Shown here piece after piece: positions 6,800-9,208 of a stretch of 9,208 nt of DNA. Numbering within the stretch: the stretch's first letter is position 1; every line of letters starts with the position of its first letter. Under the pieces are notes generated by a model. The model ran no database searches, was not told the origin of the DNA, and worked only from the letters and a program-made list of their open reading frames with translations. Position numbers and translations under genes: made by a program. The DNA is from Chloroflexota bacterium (lineage in GTDB: Bacteria; Chloroflexota; Anaerolineae; B4-G1): assembly GCA_011046405.1 (NCBI GenBank), contig DSAR01000581.1, forward strand, positions 1 to 9,208, given 5' to 3'.

Positions 6800-6828
6800 A
6801 TTTTAACGTCGAGAGAAGGATTTGTCAA
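6800..6828 (-). promoter_or_regulatory. Sigma70-type promoter for the membrane protein gene
   Basis: On the minus strand there is a perfect -35 TTGACA (6828-6823), a 17-base spacer and a -10 TAAAAT (6805-6800, five of six). The predicted transcription start is near 6793, only about four bases before the ATG at 6789, so the mRNA would be leaderless or nearly so. Its -35 overlaps that of the divergent promoter. Confidence 0.65.
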
Positions 6829-6849
6829 CCCGATTGGGTATGCTATAAT
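6822..6849 (+). promoter_or_regulatory. Sigma70-type promoter for the ABC transporter operon
   Basis: The -35 TTGTCA (6822-6827, five of six), a 16-base spacer and a consensus -10 TATAAT (6844-6849) preceded by TGC (extended -10) make a strong-looking promoter. Transcription should start near 6856, leaving a leader of about 64 bases that contains the right 28-bp repeat copy and a small TGGC-AGAA-GCCA hairpin (6871-6882). Confidence 0.7.
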
Positions 6850-6866
6850 CCCCCTTTGGTTGCTAA

Positions 6867-6894
6867 AACCTGGCAGAAGCCACTTCCCTTCCAA
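6867..6894 (+). repeat. 28-bp inverted repeat, right copy
   Basis: It begins AACCTGGCAGAAGCC and ends CTTCCAA, matching the reverse complement of 5933-5960 at 25 of 28 positions, mismatched only at 6882, 6885 and 6887. It lies in the leader between the promoter and the start codon of the substrate-binding protein gene. Confidence 0.85.
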
Positions 6895-6919
6895 TTTTTT
6901 CACAGCCAAAGGAGGTTCC

Positions 6920-8518
6920 ATGAAAATGAAAAAAATCAAAATGAAACAGGCGCGAGTTCTCATCCTCTTGCTCCCCCTTTTGATGACACTGACGACCGGA
7001 TGCCAGACGGCGGCTGAATCCACCCGCATCGTCTACGGGCTGACGTTAGCGCCCTCGGGCATCGACCCGCACCTCAACGCCTCTTCTGAATTGGGTATCC
7101 CGTTGACCTCGGTGTACGATACCCTGGTCTACCGCGACCCGCAGACCGACGAGTTCGTCCCCGGACTGGCCGAGCGCTGGGACATTTCCGATAACGGGCG
7201 CATATACACCTTCCACCTGCGCCAGGACGTCACGTTCCACGACGACACACCGTTCAACGCCGAGGCCGTACACTTCAACCTGGCCCGCATCACCGATCCC
7301 GCCCTCCAATCCCAGAAAGCGCGCTTTATGTTGGGGCCTTACGGTCACGCGGAAGTGCTCGGCGAGTACACCATCCAGATCCACCTGACCGAGCCCTTCG
7401 CCCCACTCCTGGACACCTTGAGCCAGGTCTACCTGGGGATAGCCTCGCCAGCAGCCGTCGAAAAGTGGGGAGATGAGTACCAGTTGCACCAGGTGGGCAC
7501 CGGGCCCTACGTCTTCGCCGAGTACGCGCCGGGTGATCGCCTGTTGCTCAAGCGCAACCCCGATTACGCCTGGGGGCCAGCCCTCTACCAACACGAAACG
7601 GCCCAGGTCGATGAAATCGAATTCCGCTTCTTCACCGACCCGGCCACCCGCTCGCCAGCCCTGGAAACGGGAGGAGCCGACGTGATGGGCGAGATACCTC
7701 CCCAAGACGCGGCCCGCTTGGAAGAAAGCGCCGATTTTCGGGTCGAAAAAGTAGCCATTCCCGGTGTGTCGCTGATAGTCTTTATGAACACCCAACGCCC
7801 GCCCCTGGACGACGTCCGGGTGCGCCAGGCCCTGCTCTACGGCGCTGACCGCGAGGCCGTCGTCTCCACCATCTTCAAAGACACCTCACCGGTCGCTTAC
7901 GGCCCCCTGGCGGCCAACACCTGGGGATACGAACCAGCGATACGGGATGACTACCCCTACCAGCCAGACCAAGCAGTCCAGTTGCTGGAAGAGGCAGGCT
8001 GGGTTGATACCGACGGCGACGGCATCCGAGACCGGGAGGGCCAGCCCCTGCGCCTCGATTTCTACCTGATGGGCTGGGGCCACATGCCAGAGATCGGCCA
8101 GTTGCTTGCCGCCCAATGGGCCGACCTGGGCGTCGAGGTCGATAGCCAGGTCGTGAGCTACCCCGAGGCCATGCAAGTAGCTGGTGAAGGCGCACATCAC
8201 CTGATTCCCTTCAACCTCTCCGGCAGCGATCCCGACATCTTGAGCACCTTTTTCCACTCGCAGGCCGCCTTCAATTGGGCCGGGATAGAGGATTTCGAAC
8301 TGGACAACTGGCTCGAAACAGCGGCCCAAACCCTGGAACCGGAACGACGAAAAGAACACTATAGCCAGGTGCAAATCCAGGTGATGGAAGAGGCCCTGGT
8401 GATCCCGATTCGAGATTACGTCAACCTGAACGGCGTCAACCAGCGCGTGCAGGGGCTACGTTTCGATTCCCAGGGCTGGTTCCCGTGGCTGATCGACGTG
8501 ACGGTAGATAATCAATAA
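6920..8518 (+). CDS. ABC transporter substrate-binding lipoprotein, family 5 (peptide/opine/nickel type)
   Basis: This is a 532-residue extracytoplasmic solute receptor of the SBP_bac_5 (DppA/OppA) family, which hands a peptide, opine, metal chelate or sugar to a membrane permease. The N-terminus is KMKKIKMK, a hydrophobic core and the lipobox LTTGC, with Cys28 lipidated. The family signature is clear: LVYRDPQTDEFVPGLAERW around 69-87, then YTFHLRQDVTFHDDTPFNAEAV at 96-117, and GTGPYVFAEYAPGDRLLLKRNPDY at 193-216. A DTDGDGIRD stretch at 363-371 resembles a calcium-binding DxDxDG loop and is common in relatives. I place the start at 6920 because a near-perfect AAAGGAGGT lies just upstream and the MKMKK signal begins there. 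The frame is open back to 6770, but that region precedes the TATAAT promoter at 6844 and so is not transcribed from it. It is followed after 26 bases by the permease gene. The substrate cannot be assigned from sequence. Confidence 0.95.
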   Translation: MKMKKIKMKQARVLILLLPLLMTLTTGCQTAAESTRIVYGLTLAPSGIDPHLNASSELGIPLTSVYDTLVYRDPQTDEFVPGLAERWDISDNGRIYTFHLRQDVTFHDDTPFNAEAVHFNLARITDPALQSQKARFMLGPYGHAEVLGEYTIQIHLTEPFAPLLDTLSQVYLGIASPAAVEKWGDEYQLHQVGTGPYVFAEYAPGDRLLLKRNPDYAWGPALYQHETAQVDEIEFRFFTDPATRSPALETGGADVMGEIPPQDAARLEESADFRVEKVAIPGVSLIVFMNTQRPPLDDVRVRQALLYGADREAVVSTIFKDTSPVAYGPLAANTWGYEPAIRDDYPYQPDQAVQLLEEAGWVDTDGDGIRDREGQPLRLDFYLMGWGHMPEIGQLLAAQWADLGVEVDSQVVSYPEAMQVAGEGAHHLIPFNLSGSDPDILSTFFHSQAAFNWAGIEDFELDNWLETAAQTLEPERRKEHYSQVQIQVMEEALVIPIRDYVNLNGVNQRVQGLRFDSQGWFPWLIDVTVDNQ

Positions 8519-8544
8519 GCGGGAAAAATCTAAGAGGAGGATGA

Positions 8545-9208
8545 ATGCTAAGATACATGGGCAGGCGTCTGTTTCAGGCGCTCTTCGTCCTCTGGCTGGC
8601 GGCGACACTGGCCTTCGTCGCGCTCAAACTGACGCCCGGCGACCCGGCCCAGACCCTGTTGGCCGCCTCGGGCGCGACTGCCGAGGAAATCGGTGAGCGG
8701 CGCGCCCGGCTGGGACTCGACGACTGCCTGGTTCGACAATACGCCCGCTACCTCGTCGACCTGGCCCGGGGGGATCTGGGGCAATCCTGGCTCCACGGGC
8801 GAGCGGTGAGCCAGATGATCGGTGAACAAATCCCACCTACCCTGACGCTGGCCGTAGCAGCGATGGCAGTCGGTGCGACCCTGGGCCTGACACTGGGCAT
8901 CCTGGCCGCCGTCGGCCGTCACACCTGGCTGGACGTCGCCACGACGAGCATCGCCGTCGTGGGCCTCTCGCTCCCCACGTCCTGGTCGGGGCTCCTGGCG
9001 ATTCTGCTTTTCTCCCTGCACCTGGGATGGCTGCCGGCCGCCGGCGAGGGCAGCTTGCGTCACCTGATTCTCCCGGCGGTGGTGTTGGGCTTCGCACTGT
9101 CCGGTTCCATCGCCCGGTTGATCCGCGCCCGCCTCGCCGAGACCCTGGACGAGCCTTTCGTCCTAGCGGCCCGGGCGCGCGGTCTGTCGACGTGGCGCGT
9201 CATTTTGC
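8545..9208 (+). CDS. ABC transporter permease, DppB type, partial (runs off window)
   Basis: The first 221 residues are present of a permease normally a little over 300 long, and the frame is open to base 9208. The N-terminus, MLRYMGRRLFQALFVLWLAATLAFVALKLTPGDPA, is the typical DppB start, with helix one at about 9-29 followed by the conserved TPGDP. Next are a soluble segment with RLGLDDCLVRQYARYL (55-70) and ARGDLGQSW (74-82), then helices at about 98-122, 132-158 and 172-190. The cytoplasmic EAA-type loop that docks on the ATPase is visible at about 202-220 (DEPFVLAARARGLSTWRVI). The ATG at 8545 is preceded by GAGGAGG (8534-8540). It forms an operon with the upstream binding protein; the partner permease and ATPases would be expected just beyond the window. 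Confidence 0.93.
   Translation, partial: MLRYMGRRLFQALFVLWLAATLAFVALKLTPGDPAQTLLAASGATAEEIGERRARLGLDDCLVRQYARYLVDLARGDLGQSWLHGRAVSQMIGEQIPPTLTLAVAAMAVGATLGLTLGILAAVGRHTWLDVATTSIAVVGLSLPTSWSGLLAILLFSLHLGWLPAAGEGSLRHLILPAVVLGFALSGSIARLIRARLAETLDEPFVLAARARGLSTWRVIL

Noticed and set aside
5933..6894. Calling this a complete insertion sequence
   Set aside because: The ends look like terminal inverted repeats, but there is no transposase and no matching target duplication (flanks end GGTTCCGGC and begin TTTTTTCAC).
6770..6919. A 50-codon upstream extension of the substrate-binding protein
   Set aside because: It lacks a ribosome site, would bury the signal peptide, and begins before the TATAAT promoter. 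AAAGGAGGT and MKMKK at 6920 decide the start.
6790..7029. N-terminal extension of the membrane protein on the minus strand to 7029
   Set aside because: It would cross both promoters and overlap the start of the divergent transporter gene, and the added residues look non-coding.
7046..7795. Minus-strand open frame of 249 codons under the substrate-binding protein
   Set aside because: Antisense shadow of a confidently identified gene, Val/Gly-rich without a recognisable motif.
8548..9063. Minus-strand open frame of 171 codons under the permease
   Set aside because: Gln/Arg/Gly-rich antisense shadow in GC-rich DNA. The plus-strand frame is a clear DppB-type permease.
1..9208. CRISPR arrays, tRNA, rRNA, riboswitches
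   Set aside because: No regularly spaced repeats, no cloverleaf or conserved rRNA/riboswitch core was recognised on reading both strands.

Overview
The window reads as a chromosomal stretch from a Gram-type-unclear, free-living heterotroph, most likely Chloroflexota (Anaerolineae-like). The basis is inference from gene style: Pro/Thr/Ser-rich linkers joining a lipobox to a TolB-type WSPDG propeller, a DUF3417-type alpha-glucan phosphorylase, an FkbM methyltransferase, and a family-5 solute-binding protein with a DTDGDG loop. No rRNA, tRNA, CRISPR array or transposase gene was seen.

Layout, left to right. (1) 1-358, plus: the tail of a NarL/LuxR-type response regulator, cut by the window edge and frameshifted inside its DNA-binding domain. 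(2) 376-2770, plus: a visibly more AT-rich block of three exported proteins. These are a small secreted four-cysteine protein (460-951) with a good sigma70-type promoter, a lipoprotein built from a duplicated beta-rich domain (1025-2029), and a TolB-like lipoprotein (2152-2770) broken by a 10-bp tandem duplication. A 14-bp perfect hairpin separates the first two. (3) 2787-6789, minus: alpha-glucan phosphorylase, FkbM methyltransferase and a nine-helix membrane protein, convergent with block 2. (4) 6920-9208, plus: a peptide/opine-type ABC transporter operon, with the substrate-binding lipoprotein followed by the first permease, which runs off the window.

Blocks 3 and 4 diverge from about 6825, where two strong-looking promoters on opposite strands share nearly the same -35 bases. 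The membrane gene and this double promoter lie inside a pair of 28-bp inverted repeats (5933-5960 and 6867-6894, 25 of 28 matching). These could be an invertible or TIR-bounded segment, a duplicated leader element, or decayed duplicated sequence. That structure is the least explained thing in the window.

Functionally, block 4 imports an oligopeptide-like or other small solute. The phosphorylase mobilises storage glucan to glucose-1-phosphate. Block 2 probably acts outside the membrane and has no assignable role. I see no sequence evidence that the blocks form one pathway.
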